This document shows positions 7,380-15,481 of a stretch of DNA of 34,180 nt, piece after piece; within the stretch, counting starts at the first letter, position 1; every line of letters begins with the position of its first letter. The notes beneath the pieces were generated by a model. It did no database searches. It worked only from the letters and a program-made list of their open reading frames with translations, and was not told the DNA's origin. The DNA lies in assembly GCA_910586295.1 (NCBI GenBank), contig CAJUGE010000067.1, positions 1-34,180 on the forward strand, written 5' to 3'. The DNA is from an uncultured Bacilli bacterium. Its GTDB lineage: Bacteria; Bacillota_I; Bacilli_A; RF39; UBA660. The position numbers and the translations under genes are program-made.

Positions 7380-7412
7380 CCTAGGTTTTTCCTAGGTTTT
7401 TCCTAGGTTTTT
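7380..7412. repeat. Three tandem 11-bp repeats CCTAGGTTTTT
   Basis: Exactly three head-to-tail copies of CCTAGGTTTTT. Each CCTAGG is self-complementary, so adjacent copies can pair into a 6-bp stem with a TTTTT loop followed by TTTTT, which would serve as a terminator for the ATPase/DUF4325 operon. Alternatively they are iterons bound by an initiator or regulator. The 276-base gap 7276-7551 otherwise holds only the promoter of the next gene. Confidence 0.6.
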
Positions 7413-7417
7413 ATATT

Positions 7418-7430
7418 TTTACGTACTAAA
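7418..7430. repeat. 13-bp direct repeat, left copy
   Basis: TTTACGTACTAAA recurs at 12266-12278 in the same orientation. The two copies bracket the metalloprotease/LRR gene and the two lipoprotein genes (about 4.8 kb). They may mark the ends of a separately acquired cassette. Confidence 0.4.
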
Positions 7431-7489
7431 ACACATGCTAATTTATTAGAAAAAATTATTAACATAATAACTGTAAAATAAAAAGTTAT

Positions 7490-7521
7490 TTCGACATTTT
7501 AACAAAATTATATTGTATAAT
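7490..7521 (+). promoter_or_regulatory. Probable sigma-A promoter of the secreted protease operon
   Basis: TATAAT lies at 7516-7521 and a weak -35 (TTCGACA, 7490-7496) lies about 19 bases upstream. The ATG is 30 bases further on, behind AAAGAGG. Confidence 0.5.
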
Positions 7522-7551
7522 AAATTCATGGAATACTAAAGAGGTTTGTAT

Positions 7552-10500
7552 ATGAAATTAAACAATAAAAAAATGATAATTATAATAATAATAAGCATAA
7601 TTATCTTAGTTCTATTAATATTAGGAATAACAGGGTTAATAAATAAAAGTACTAAAGAAAGTGATAAACTAAGTATATCTTACAGTGAAACTGGAATACC
7701 AAAATTTATAGATGGACCCTATACAAAAAATAAAATAAAGAATAGTAATGAAGCATTATCATCTTTAAATACATTAAAAGAAGAAATGCACTTTAAAGAT
7801 GTTGAAAAAGAATTTGAACTTATAAGTGAAGAAACAAACGATAATATTACCTATTATAAATTTAGTCAAAATTATGAACATATAAGAGTAATGAATCATG
7901 AATTAATTATATCAGTAGATAAAGAAGGAAATGTTTTAAGTTTAAGTGGATATTATTTACCAAATATAGATATTGATATAAACTCAAAAATAACTAAAGA
8001 AGAAGCAGAAGAAATAGTAAAACAAGATTTAGGTGATACGACTGAAATAATAAGTAATGAATTATTCATATATAATAATGAAGAAAAACCAAGATTAATT
8101 TATCAAGTTGATGTTTCTAATAATGCTGAAATAAAAGAATATATTGTGGATGCTAATACAAAAGAAGTAATATTTACTATTGATTTAATGGAATCAGCTT
8201 CATATGAATATACTGGTGAAGGACTGAATGGAATAGAAACTATTTCAATAGAAGAATATCAAGAACTAATGCCATTTAAAACTAGATATAGATTTAATGA
8301 TTTAAATAGAAAAATTGAAATAAAAGATGGAAGAACAATAGGATTGAATCCATTATCTCAACTTATAAGTGGAGTATTTGTACCCGAATCTTTAACTGGA
8401 GATATAGAAGATGGAACGTTTAAGATTTCTACAGGAAATAATACAAAAGAAGAAATAGTAAAAGATGCAATAACTACAATGAAAAATTATGAAGATATTT
8501 ATGATTACTACAAAAATAATTTAGGTAGAAATTCTTATGATAATAAAGGAAGTAAAATTGTTGTTCATATAGGAGTAGGAACAACTAGTAATGAAGAATT
8601 AGAAAATGCCTTTTGGCTAAGCAAATTTAATCAAATGTTTATAGGAAGAACAAAAGATAAAGTTTCATTAAGTAATGCAAAAGATATTTTAGGTCATGAA
8701 TTTACACATGGCGTAATATCTAAAACAGCAAATTTTTCTAAAGTCCCTAAAAATAAAAATGAAGCAAATGAGACAGCGGCTTTAAATGAAGGAATTTCAG
8801 ATATATTAGGTTCGCTAATTGAAGGGAAAAACTGGACAATAGGAGAAGATGTAGATTGGTTAATAAGAGACATAAAAGAACCGTCAAACACAAATAATCC
8901 AAGTGAAAAAGGCGGAGAAAATTATTATCCAGATTCATATTTAAAAGACGGAAGAACATTAGAAGAATTTCTAAAAGATAACAATTTAAAGACATTATAT
9001 GACTACGATAATGGAGGAGAGCATAAAAATGCTACAGTAGTAGGACATGCAGCATACTTAATGGAAGAAAAAGGAGCAGTAAAAAGCGAAGAACAATTAG
9101 CCAAATTGTGGTATAACTCACTATTTCTAATGTCATCTTACTCAAACTTTGAAGATTGTGCCCTTGCAGTAATAAAAACAGCAAAAAACATGGGATTATC
9201 TCCTTCATCAATAGAAATAATACAAGAAGCATTTTATGAAACAAAAATGTTAGAAAAAGATAAATACAAAGTAACTGGAACTGTAACAGCAGATAACAAA
9301 GAAATTGCTAACCTAAAAATAATTCTAAAAAACGAAAGTGATAACAAAACATATCAAATATCAACAAACACAAAAGGTGAATTTGAATTCAAAGATTTAC
9401 CTAAAGGAAAATATACTATAATTATAGAAAACAATAACTATAAATCATGGAAGAAAACATTCGAAATGACAAATAAAGATATAGAAGAAAATATAAATTT
9501 AGAAAAAGTAAATAGTAATAAAATAGAAGATGAATGCTTTACTTATTCAGTTGAACATGAGACTATAACTATCAAAGGATATAATGAAAATTGTCCTAAG
9601 GATGTAGTGATTTCAGATATAATAGAAGATTTACCAGTAACTAAAATTGGAACATTTGCTTTTTACAATAAAAAAATAACCAGTGTAAATTTGCCAGATA
9701 CACTAACCGAAATTGATACATTTGCATTTGATGGCAATTTACTAAAAACAGTAACAATACCAGATAGTGTAAAAATAATAAAAAAATTTGCTTTTAATAA
9801 AAATCTTTTAGAGACTGTTAAATTGGGCGAGAATTTAGAGATAATAGAAGATAATGCTTTTGGTACACTTTGGGTAGCGTCTGAAGATAATAGTAATGGT
9901 AACAAAATAAAAGAACTAACAATACCAGATAGTGTAAAAGAGATTGGTAATACAGCATTTGCTGGAAACAATATTACAAAATTGACATTAGGAAAAAATA
10001 TAGAGAATATTGAATCTTATGCTTTTGCTCAAAATAATATAGAAACTTTAATAATACCTAATAGTGTAAAAGAGTTAGGTGAATATTCATTCCTTGAAAA
10101 TAATATAACGAAACTAACATTAGGCAAAGGTATAGAGAAAATTGAAACACGAACATTTTCACACAATAATCTTGAAACCTTAATAATACCAGATAATATT
10201 AAAGAAATTGAATCTAATGCTTTTTCTACAAATAATATTTCATCCTTAGTTCTAAGCAAAAATTTAATAAATATAGAAGATTATGCATTTTTCGCAAACG
10301 ATTTAAAAGAAATAGTAATACCTGACAAGGTTCAAAAGATTGGCATTAAAGCATTTGATATTAATCCACTAGAAACAATTACAATAGGAAAAAATGTAAA
10401 AGAAATTGGAGAAGAAGGTTTTGGCTATTATTATGACAGTGATGATGTAACCATAAAAATAATAAATAAGTCTAAAAATGTATTCGACTGGGGCGAAACG

Positions 10501-10611
10501 CTTAATTTGTCCTCTGGTGCTAGTTGTTATGAAGAACCATCATATTGTAAATTTGCAACTGGGACAATTACTTACAAGTTTTTAAAAAGGAAATTTGAAA
10601 TAACAAATTAA
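7552..10611 (+). CDS. M4 (thermolysin-like) metalloprotease with BspA-type LRRs
   Basis: 1019 residues from the ATG at 7552, placed by AAAGAGG upstream. An N-terminal membrane helix or signal anchor lies at about 6-28. Next come an FTP/PepSY-type propeptide (about 60-200) and a peptidase M4 domain. The M4 domain has zinc motif HEFTH at 382-386 and downstream glutamate in NEGISD. The late histidine motif is HKNATVVGHAAYLM. A carboxypeptidase-regulatory-like beta domain follows at about 570-650. At least eight leucine-rich repeats of the BspA/LRR_5 type (about 690-970) have cores like NNIETLIIPNSVKELGEYSF. M4 enzymes are secreted zinc endopeptidases; BspA repeats commonly bind host or cell-surface ligands. 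No LPXTG sorting motif is visible, so anchoring is probably N-terminal. It is followed by two lipoproteins in the same orientation. The catalytic set looks intact. Confidence 0.88.
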   Translation: MKLNNKKMIIIIIISIIILVLLILGITGLINKSTKESDKLSISYSETGIPKFIDGPYTKNKIKNSNEALSSLNTLKEEMHFKDVEKEFELISEETNDNITYYKFSQNYEHIRVMNHELIISVDKEGNVLSLSGYYLPNIDIDINSKITKEEAEEIVKQDLGDTTEIISNELFIYNNEEKPRLIYQVDVSNNAEIKEYIVDANTKEVIFTIDLMESASYEYTGEGLNGIETISIEEYQELMPFKTRYRFNDLNRKIEIKDGRTIGLNPLSQLISGVFVPESLTGDIEDGTFKISTGNNTKEEIVKDAITTMKNYEDIYDYYKNNLGRNSYDNKGSKIVVHIGVGTTSNEELENAFWLSKFNQMFIGRTKDKVSLSNAKDILGHEFTHGVISKTANFSKVPKNKNEANETAALNEGISDILGSLIEGKNWTIGEDVDWLIRDIKEPSNTNNPSEKGGENYYPDSYLKDGRTLEEFLKDNNLKTLYDYDNGGEHKNATVVGHAAYLMEEKGAVKSEEQLAKLWYNSLFLMSSYSNFEDCALAVIKTAKNMGLSPSSIEIIQEAFYETKMLEKDKYKVTGTVTADNKEIANLKIILKNESDNKTYQISTNTKGEFEFKDLPKGKYTIIIENNNYKSWKKTFEMTNKDIEENINLEKVNSNKIEDECFTYSVEHETITIKGYNENCPKDVVISDIIEDLPVTKIGTFAFYNKKITSVNLPDTLTEIDTFAFDGNLLKTVTIPDSVKIIKKFAFNKNLLETVKLGENLEIIEDNAFGTLWVASEDNSNGNKIKELTIPDSVKEIGNTAFAGNNITKLTLGKNIENIESYAFAQNNIETLIIPNSVKELGEYSFLENNITKLTLGKGIEKIETRTFSHNNLETLIIPDNIKEIESNAFSTNNISSLVLSKNLINIEDYAFFANDLKEIVIPDKVQKIGIKAFDINPLETITIGKNVKEIGEEGFGYYYDSDDVTIKIINKSKNVFDWGETLNLSSGASCYEEPSYCKFATGTITYKFLKRKFEITN

Positions 10612-10627
10612 AAGGAGAGAATGAAAA

Positions 10628-11563
10628 ATGAAGAAAATTATAAAATATACTATAATCATAGGAACGTTATTTATTTTAGCAGGATGTGGAAAAAACAAAG
10701 AAACACTAAAAAAAGAAAATGTTGAAGAAGCATTTAGACATAATACTAAATTAGTTGATAAATCTGTAAAACCAGAAATGTTAAAATTTAATTATGTTGG
10801 AGAAGGAATAGAGCAAGTGACTTTGGGTATAACTCAAGATATGTTAGATAAAAAAGATAGAGTATTAACCATTCCATTTGTTTATAGTAAAGACAATGAA
10901 AAACTATTTGGTAAATACATAATAAAAAATTTAGATAATATTAAAAGATACGAGACTGCCAATTATAGTGCTAGATATACTGTTTATACTGAAGATAATG
11001 TAAAAATATTTGTGTACATTACTTTATCAGGACCAAGTGGAATAACCACAGGAAGAAGTGAAGAAAGTTTTTTAAATGGTGCATACCCAGTAACACCAGA
11101 AGGTGGAGAAACTTATTACTTTAAAGATAAAGTTGAAAATCTTTCAGCCATTAAAAATGTGCTAATTGACGATATCGCTTATAAAGGTTTTGTAAAAGAT
11201 GAGGACGTCAAAGTATCATCTGCAAAAGAATACTATAATAATACTTTTGGTGCTATAAAAGTAGATTTTGTATATGGATATTTGTCATCGTATGGAATAG
11301 GTGCAAACGGAACTGTAGCATTAGTTAACGTAAAACAGCAAATAACAGATGAATTGTTTTTCAATTTAAAAATGCAATGCGAATATTATGAAGACAAATT
11401 ATTAGATTTAACTGAAGAAAATAAACTCTTTGATCTAAATCGTGCACAAGAAATACAAGAAAAAGTAGAGCCTACAATTATGGAAATACTTGATATATAT
11501 GGAATGAAAGAACAATATGAAAAATTATTATCCGATGGAACTGATATTACATCAGAGTTTTAA
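10628..11563 (+). CDS. Lipoprotein, 311 aa, unknown function
   Basis: A signal peptide with lipobox LAGC (lipidated Cys20) is followed by a mature domain of about 290 residues, with no recognised family. It starts 16 bases after the metalloprotease stop with AAAAGGAGAG upstream, so it is in the same operon. It is predicted to sit on the outer face of the membrane and may assist or be processed by the protease, which is inference from position only. Confidence 0.7.
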   Translation: MKKIIKYTIIIGTLFILAGCGKNKETLKKENVEEAFRHNTKLVDKSVKPEMLKFNYVGEGIEQVTLGITQDMLDKKDRVLTIPFVYSKDNEKLFGKYIIKNLDNIKRYETANYSARYTVYTEDNVKIFVYITLSGPSGITTGRSEESFLNGAYPVTPEGGETYYFKDKVENLSAIKNVLIDDIAYKGFVKDEDVKVSSAKEYYNNTFGAIKVDFVYGYLSSYGIGANGTVALVNVKQQITDELFFNLKMQCEYYEDKLLDLTEENKLFDLNRAQEIQEKVEPTIMEILDIYGMKEQYEKLLSDGTDITSEF

Positions 11564-11638
11564 GAAAAAAGAAACATATAACTCAAAATATAAAATAAGT
11601 ATAAAATCATAAGTGGAATTGAAAGGTGAAAATGAAAA

Positions 11639-12232
11639 ATGAAAAAAATAGCAATAATAATTTTAACATTAATAATAATAACAGGATGTGGTAAAAAGAA
11701 TAATATTGATGAAGTATATGATGTAGCATATGAACTTTATCAAATTGGCGAAAAAGAGTTTGGATCCAAATCATGTAGTGATGTGCAATTATACAGTCAT
11801 AATGATGAAGTTGTAGATTATTATAATACTTGTATGACAACATTAGATAAGATAGAAACAAAAGTAAAAGAATTAAATAAATTAATGAAAAAGTGTTCTA
11901 ATGAAGATTTAGTGGAAAAATGGGATGAAATGAAAGAAAAACCTAGCGAGATAATTCCAAAATTAAAAGAAGCAGCAAAAATTTATGCATCATTAAGTTC
12001 TGGAAATAAAAATATTTCTTCACTATCTAAAGATGAATTAAATGATATTGCTGAAAATCATCGTGGTAGAACACAAGTGAAATATATTGCCGAAAAAGTA
12101 GGAATCGATTGGGCTCAATCAGACATGAATTTATTTACTTTATCTAGGAGTGAAATGGGTGTATTTGATTTCTATGATAATGTAGGAATAGAATGTAGAA
12201 AAGATGATGATATAAAATGTTCATGTGAATAA
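11639..12232 (+). CDS. Lipoprotein, 197 aa, unknown function
   Basis: Lipobox ITGC (Cys17) after a hydrophobic signal peptide. The mature part is helical and contains several cysteines (a KSCSD stretch, NTCMTT, KKCSN, and ECRKDDDIKCSCE near the end), which could form disulfides outside the membrane. AAAGGTGAAAA precedes the ATG. It follows the previous lipoprotein gene by 75 bases and probably belongs to the same secreted module. No family recognised. Confidence 0.68.
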   Translation: MKKIAIIILTLIIITGCGKKNNIDEVYDVAYELYQIGEKEFGSKSCSDVQLYSHNDEVVDYYNTCMTTLDKIETKVKELNKLMKKCSNEDLVEKWDEMKEKPSEIIPKLKEAAKIYASLSSGNKNISSLSKDELNDIAENHRGRTQVKYIAEKVGIDWAQSDMNLFTLSRSEMGVFDFYDNVGIECRKDDDIKCSCE

Positions 12233-12265
12233 AATGAACGCATTAGAAAAAATATTACGTCTTAA

Positions 12266-12278
12266 TTTACGTACTAAA
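12266..12278. repeat. 13-bp direct repeat, right copy
   Basis: Second copy of TTTACGTACTAAA (see 7418-7430), just after the last lipoprotein gene. It begins an 889-base stretch without an intact gene (12233-13121). That stretch holds hairpins, the GC-rich motif copies, the integrase remnant and a promoter. Confidence 0.4.
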
Positions 12279-12344
12279 TCAATGAAATTCATTAAATTAT
12301 TTTAAACTTAAATAAATTATGAAGTGAGGAAACATAACAAAATA

Positions 12345-12405
12345 GGGGCTTTCAGAGTTTTATAAATTTTAATAAATCAAATCTATAAAACCCACATACC
12401 GCCCC
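12345..12405. repeat. Inverted repeat enclosing right 17-bp repeat
   Basis: GGGGC (12345-12349) pairs with GCCCC (12401-12405), and GTTTTATA (12357-12364) pairs with TATAAAAC (12384-12391). The right arm contains the second copy of the 17-bp repeat found at 1159. The arrangement is similar to the structure at 12609-12650, suggesting a repeated functional site. Confidence 0.5.
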
Positions 12406-12407
12406 AT
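12391..12407. repeat. 17-bp direct repeat, right copy (candidate att core)
   Basis: Identical to 1159-1175 (CCCACATACCGCCCCAT). Together the copies bracket the serine recombinase and all accessory genes up to the second lipoprotein. Confidence 0.5.
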
Positions 12408-12422
12408 TAAAAAAACAAGGGG

Positions 12423-12465
12423 CTGTAATGAAATTAGATAACTAGTTTCTTACAGTCTTTTTCTT
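12423..12465 (+). terminator. Rho-independent terminator-like hairpin
   Basis: CTGTAA and GAAA pair with TTTC and TTACAG across a one-base bulge, followed by TCTTTTTCTT. It could end the lipoprotein transcript. Confidence 0.5.
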
Positions 12466-12520
12466 ATATTCACTAGTATTTGATAAATTAAAAAGGACAA
12501 AACAAACAACAAAATTACAA

Positions 12521-12545
12521 TTCCTCTAAACTAAGATTAGAGGAA
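12521..12545. repeat. Perfect 9-bp hairpin
   Basis: TTCCTCTAA and TTAGAGGAA form a perfect stem with a seven-base loop. No T-run follows. It is possibly an integrase arm or regulatory site; the role is unknown. Confidence 0.45.
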
Positions 12546-12608
12546 ACTGGGCTTTATCAACTAATAAATGTTTATTTTTAAAGCTTTATTCTTTGAAAAA
12601 GCACAATA

Positions 12609-12650
12609 AAAGGGCTATATGAAATTATTTTATTTCATTACCGCCCCTTT
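12609..12650. repeat. Inverted repeat with third TACCGCCCC motif
   Basis: AAAGGGC and ATGAAAT (12619-12625) pair with ATTTCAT (12632-12638) and GCCCCTTT. The right arm carries TACCGCCCC (12639-12647), as at 1165-1173 and 12397-12405. It lies about 50 bases beyond the 3' end of the integrase remnant, where an att site of a tyrosine integrase would be expected. Confidence 0.5.
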
Positions 12651-12696
12651 ATCATGATTAAAAATATTTTACCCCTTATTTACCTCTTAAATATAG

Positions 12697-12960
12697 TTAT
12701 CTTTCAAGGTCATTTAGGGCATTTACTGTTATACTACGTTGTTTAGGTAGTATATGGTAATAAGTTGTTTCTACAACTTCTACAGTATCTCCAAGTCTAT
12801 CAGCAACATCTCTAACATTACCCCTCAAATTAATTAATAATGTGGCATGAGAATGTCTGAATCCATGTGGTGCTATTCGCTTTATATCTGCTTTATCTAT
12901 ATAATAATCTAACTTTCTAGCAAGTGTAGTAGGTGCTATGGGTTTGACACGATTTAATTT
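12697..12960 (-). pseudogene. Tyrosine integrase remnant (C-terminal ~87 codons)
   Basis: On the minus strand the frame encodes RIAPHGFRHSHATLLI (catalytic HxxR region), then DVADRLGDT, then VVETTYYHILPKQRS with the nucleophilic tyrosine, ending ALNDLER and TAA at 12699-12697. This is the C-terminal catalytic half of a phage or ICE-type integrase. An in-frame TGA lies at 12963-12961 and no N-terminal coding is visible upstream, so the arm-binding and core-binding domains are missing. It is a relic of an older integration event at the right end of the accessory region. It is not expected to be functional. Confidence 0.8.
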
Positions 12961-12990
12961 TCAATATGAATATAAAGTCTTTTAATTTAA

Positions 12991-13019
12991 TTGCCTATTT
13001 AAAGCGATTGTGATATACT
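12991..13019 (+). promoter_or_regulatory. Sigma-A promoter for first J-domain gene
   Basis: TTGCCT (12991-12996), 17-base spacer, TATACT (13014-13019). The leader to the ATG at 13122 would be about 95 bases. Confidence 0.55.
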
Positions 13020-13121
13020 TCTAAACAAGAAATAATATTATAAAAAATTAAAACAATACAACGTCAAAGACTAATCAAATTTACTAATAAAATCTATTGT
13101 AAAAAAGAAGTGTGATTACAA

Positions 13122-13826
13122 ATGATGAACATATACGAGCATTTAGGAATTGAAACGAATGCCACAAAAAAAGAAATAACCGAATCATTCGATGAAGCAA
13201 CAAAAAAGTTCCATATAAACATTAAAGCAACTGAAGAATCAAGCTATAAATTTATACATTCTTTAACCGAAGCAAAGGATTTACTACTAAATGATAAAAA
13301 AAGAATGGAATACGATATGACTATAGAAGAAATAAAAAATTCTAAACAATTTTCCAAAAACGAAAGCGAGACATATAAATCTAAAGTACAAAAATATAAA
13401 AAAGAATATGAAGAAGTAAATATAAGTAAATGGGAATTATTCATTAATTATATTGCTAAAGGCAAAGATAGTACTATAAAAAAACTAATAAAAACACTAA
13501 TAATAATTATAAACCTACTAGCCTTTACTATCATTAAAGGAATATATTATGGTTTACTAGGAATTATAGAACCATTTAAAAAAATAATAGATTGGTTTGT
13601 TAATTTCTTGATACTTATAGCAATAATAGAATTATTTTTTCCAAGTGCAGACACTCCAAATTATATTTCTTTTATCCCAGCCAATGTCGAGCAGTTTTGC
13701 ATTATATCTATAATAGCATTTATATTGAAATCAGCCAAAACTTTTGTAGTAGAAAAATCAACAAATGTTTATAACTCTTTAGGAAAATTTGAAAACAAAG
13801 TATTTAGAAAAATAATTTATATGTAA
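13122..13826 (+). CDS. J-like membrane protein lacking HPD
   Basis: 234 residues. An N-terminal J-domain fold (about 3-70) has the expected pattern, but the HPD tripeptide is replaced by HIN at 31-33 (KKFHINIKA). HPD is required for J proteins to stimulate Hsp70, so this copy is probably a J-like protein. A charged linker (about 70-110) is followed by two or three membrane helices (about 120-200), including FVNFLILIAIIELFF. It is clearly paralogous to the intact J protein encoded at 15482-16183, sharing the linker and membrane region. The two flank the CcdA/thioredoxin operon. Function may be competition with, or scaffolding for, the intact paralogue, which is inference. The ribosome site is weak. 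Confidence 0.8.
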   Translation: MMNIYEHLGIETNATKKEITESFDEATKKFHINIKATEESSYKFIHSLTEAKDLLLNDKKRMEYDMTIEEIKNSKQFSKNESETYKSKVQKYKKEYEEVNISKWELFINYIAKGKDSTIKKLIKTLIIIINLLAFTIIKGIYYGLLGIIEPFKKIIDWFVNFLILIAIIELFFPSADTPNYISFIPANVEQFCIISIIAFILKSAKTFVVEKSTNVYNSLGKFENKVFRKIIYM

Positions 13827-13831
13827 TCCTA

Positions 13832-13860
13832 TTGAAAATGATAAAACCTAGTGTTAAAAT
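13832..13860 (+). promoter_or_regulatory. Sigma-A promoter for the CcdA/thioredoxin operon
   Basis: TTGAAA (13832-13837), 17-base spacer, TAAAAT (13855-13860) with a preceding TG. The ribosome site AAGGAG follows closely, 14 bases before the ATG. Confidence 0.6.
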
Positions 13861-13880
13861 TAACCTAAGGAGTTAAAAAT

Positions 13881-14531
13881 ATGGAGTACATTATAACATT
13901 CATTGAAGGAATAGCCTCATTTATATCACCTTGCATATTACCTATAATACCCGTTTATATATCTTATTTCGCAACCAACAATAAAAGTTCAAAAAGGCAA
14001 GTAATAAATTCATTAGGATTTGTATCTGGATTTTCTATAATATTCATACTACTTGGTATATTCGCAGGAACCTTTGGCGCGCTAGTACACAAATATTCAA
14101 ATTATATAAATATAATATTAGGATTATTCTTAATAATAATCGGGCTAAACTATGCAGGAATAATATTTTTAAAAATATTAAACAAAACAAAAGAAATAAA
14201 TCAAAAAGAAAATAATCTAACTTTCATAACATCAATATTATTCGGAGTAATCTTTTCATTATCTTGGACGCCTTGTGTAGGTGCATTTCTATCTTCCGCA
14301 TTAATCTTAGCAGGACAAGCAGGAAGCGTTATAAAAGGTGGCTTACTATTACTACTATACTCACTTGGACTTGCAATACCATTTATAATAACAACAATAT
14401 TTATGGAAAGAATAAAAGGAACTTTTAACTTCATCAAAAGACATTACAATATAATCAACAAACTTGCAGGAAGCATACTAATACTAAGTGGACTATATAA
14501 CATCATAAGTGGAATAAAAGGCATACTATAG
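13881..14531 (+). CDS. ccdA: CcdA-family membrane thiol-disulfide transporter
   Basis: 216 residues with six likely membrane helices. The family signature is FISPCILPIIPVYISY with Cys18. The second conserved cysteine is in SWTPCVGAF (Cys132). CcdA/DsbD-like proteins pass electrons from cytoplasmic thioredoxin to extracytoplasmic thioredoxin-like proteins. The next gene, 8 bases downstream, encodes a membrane-anchored thioredoxin with CPPC, its obvious partner. No cytochrome c maturation genes are nearby, so the role is probably reduction of extracytoplasmic disulfides. The two cysteines typical of the active pair are present. AAGGAG is a good ribosome site. Confidence 0.88.
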   Translation: MEYIITFIEGIASFISPCILPIIPVYISYFATNNKSSKRQVINSLGFVSGFSIIFILLGIFAGTFGALVHKYSNYINIILGLFLIIIGLNYAGIIFLKILNKTKEINQKENNLTFITSILFGVIFSLSWTPCVGAFLSSALILAGQAGSVIKGGLLLLLYSLGLAIPFIITTIFMERIKGTFNFIKRHYNIINKLAGSILILSGLYNIISGIKGIL

Positions 14532-14539
14532 GAGGTAAA

Positions 14540-14995
14540 ATGGATAAGAAAAAAATAAGTTTAATAATAGAAGCAACATTATTTATTGCTATTTTATGTA
14601 TAATAACATTTGTATATTACTTTACTGGAGAAAAGACAAAAACAGATGAACTTCCTAGTGATGTTGGAATAATAGCAGTAAATGACAGTACTTTTGAAGA
14701 AGAAGTATTAAACTCAGAAAAAATAGTAGTACTAGAATTTAGTTCAAACATGTGCCCACCTTGTTTAATCATGGTACCAACTATGATAAATATTGCGAAA
14801 AACAATGAAAATGTCAAAGTAGTAACTGTAAACACTAGTGATAAAGACACATCTGAAACAAGTAAAAAATACAACATAGAAGCAACACCAACTATATTGA
14901 TAATAAAAGGTGGAGAAATTCAAAAAACATTCATAGGTGCAACTAGTGAAAAAAGTATACAAAATGAAATTGATGGAGGAATTAATGAAAACTAG
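14540..14995 (+). CDS. Membrane-anchored thioredoxin-like protein
   Basis: 151 residues. One N-terminal membrane helix (about 6-26) is followed by a thioredoxin fold with active site CPPC at 72-75 (VVLEFSSNMCPPC) and the conserved cis-proline in EATPTILII. It faces outside the cell. It lies directly after ccdA and overlaps the next gene by 11 bases, so the three are co-translated. CPPC is less common than CGPC and occurs in several extracytoplasmic thiol oxidoreductases. Ends in TAG. Confidence 0.85.
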   Translation: MDKKKISLIIEATLFIAILCIITFVYYFTGEKTKTDELPSDVGIIAVNDSTFEEEVLNSEKIVVLEFSSNMCPPCLIMVPTMINIAKNNENVKVVTVNTSDKDTSETSKKYNIEATPTILIIKGGEIQKTFIGATSEKSIQNEIDGGINEN

Positions 14996-15383
14996 ACATA
15001 TAATAATGATTCTAACTATAGTAATAGTTATATTATTCCTGTTTGGTAATCGTAACGTAAAAACACTTACATGTACTACAAACGGAGAAATGCTAGAAAA
15101 TCAGACAACCTCTACACTAAAAGTAAAAATGAAAGAAAACAAAGTGAGTGACATGAATCTAGTAATCAATATGACACTATCAAGTGAATATCAAAGTCAA
15201 AAGCAAAACATGATTAATTCAATAAACTCAGAAGGAAAAATGACTGCTACCTCTACGAAAGATGGAATTAAGCTAACTACAGACATGAAAAGTAGTTACT
15301 TTGATAACTTAGGACTAAACGCAATAAGTTCAATAAATGAAATGAAAGAAGTTCTTGAAACACAAGGCTTTACATGTAATTAA
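14985..15383 (+). CDS. Membrane-anchored two-cysteine protein, 132 aa
   Basis: The ATG at 14985 is chosen because GGAGGA lies 5 bases upstream. One N-terminal membrane helix (about 5-20) precedes an extracytoplasmic domain with few cysteines: TLTCT near the start and TCN at the extreme C-terminus. These could form a disulfide and be a client of the CcdA/thioredoxin pair. It overlaps the thioredoxin gene by 11 bases. It resembles small lipoprotein-like extracytoplasmic proteins but no family is assigned. The end is convergent with the J-protein gene, 98 bases away, with no clear terminator between. Confidence 0.7.
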   Translation: MKTRHIIMILTIVIVILFLFGNRNVKTLTCTTNGEMLENQTTSTLKVKMKENKVSDMNLVINMTLSSEYQSQKQNMINSINSEGKMTATSTKDGIKLTTDMKSSYFDNLGLNAISSINEMKEVLETQGFTCN

Positions 15384-15481
15384 AGTATTCAAATCATGAA
15401 ATAAACAAGAAAAACAATTTAAAAGAATTTAAAAAATTATAACTTAACAGAACCATAAAAAGTTCACCAGAAAATTAAATA

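Noticed and set aside
7380..7412. Short tandem repeats as a possible CRISPR array
   Set aside because: Units are 11 bp and directly adjacent with no spacers, and no cas genes are present.
8694..8995. Minus-strand open frames inside the metalloprotease gene
   Set aside because: They overlap the conserved HEFTH/NEGISD coding region, have no ribosome sites and give low-complexity hydrophobic translations; they are shadows.
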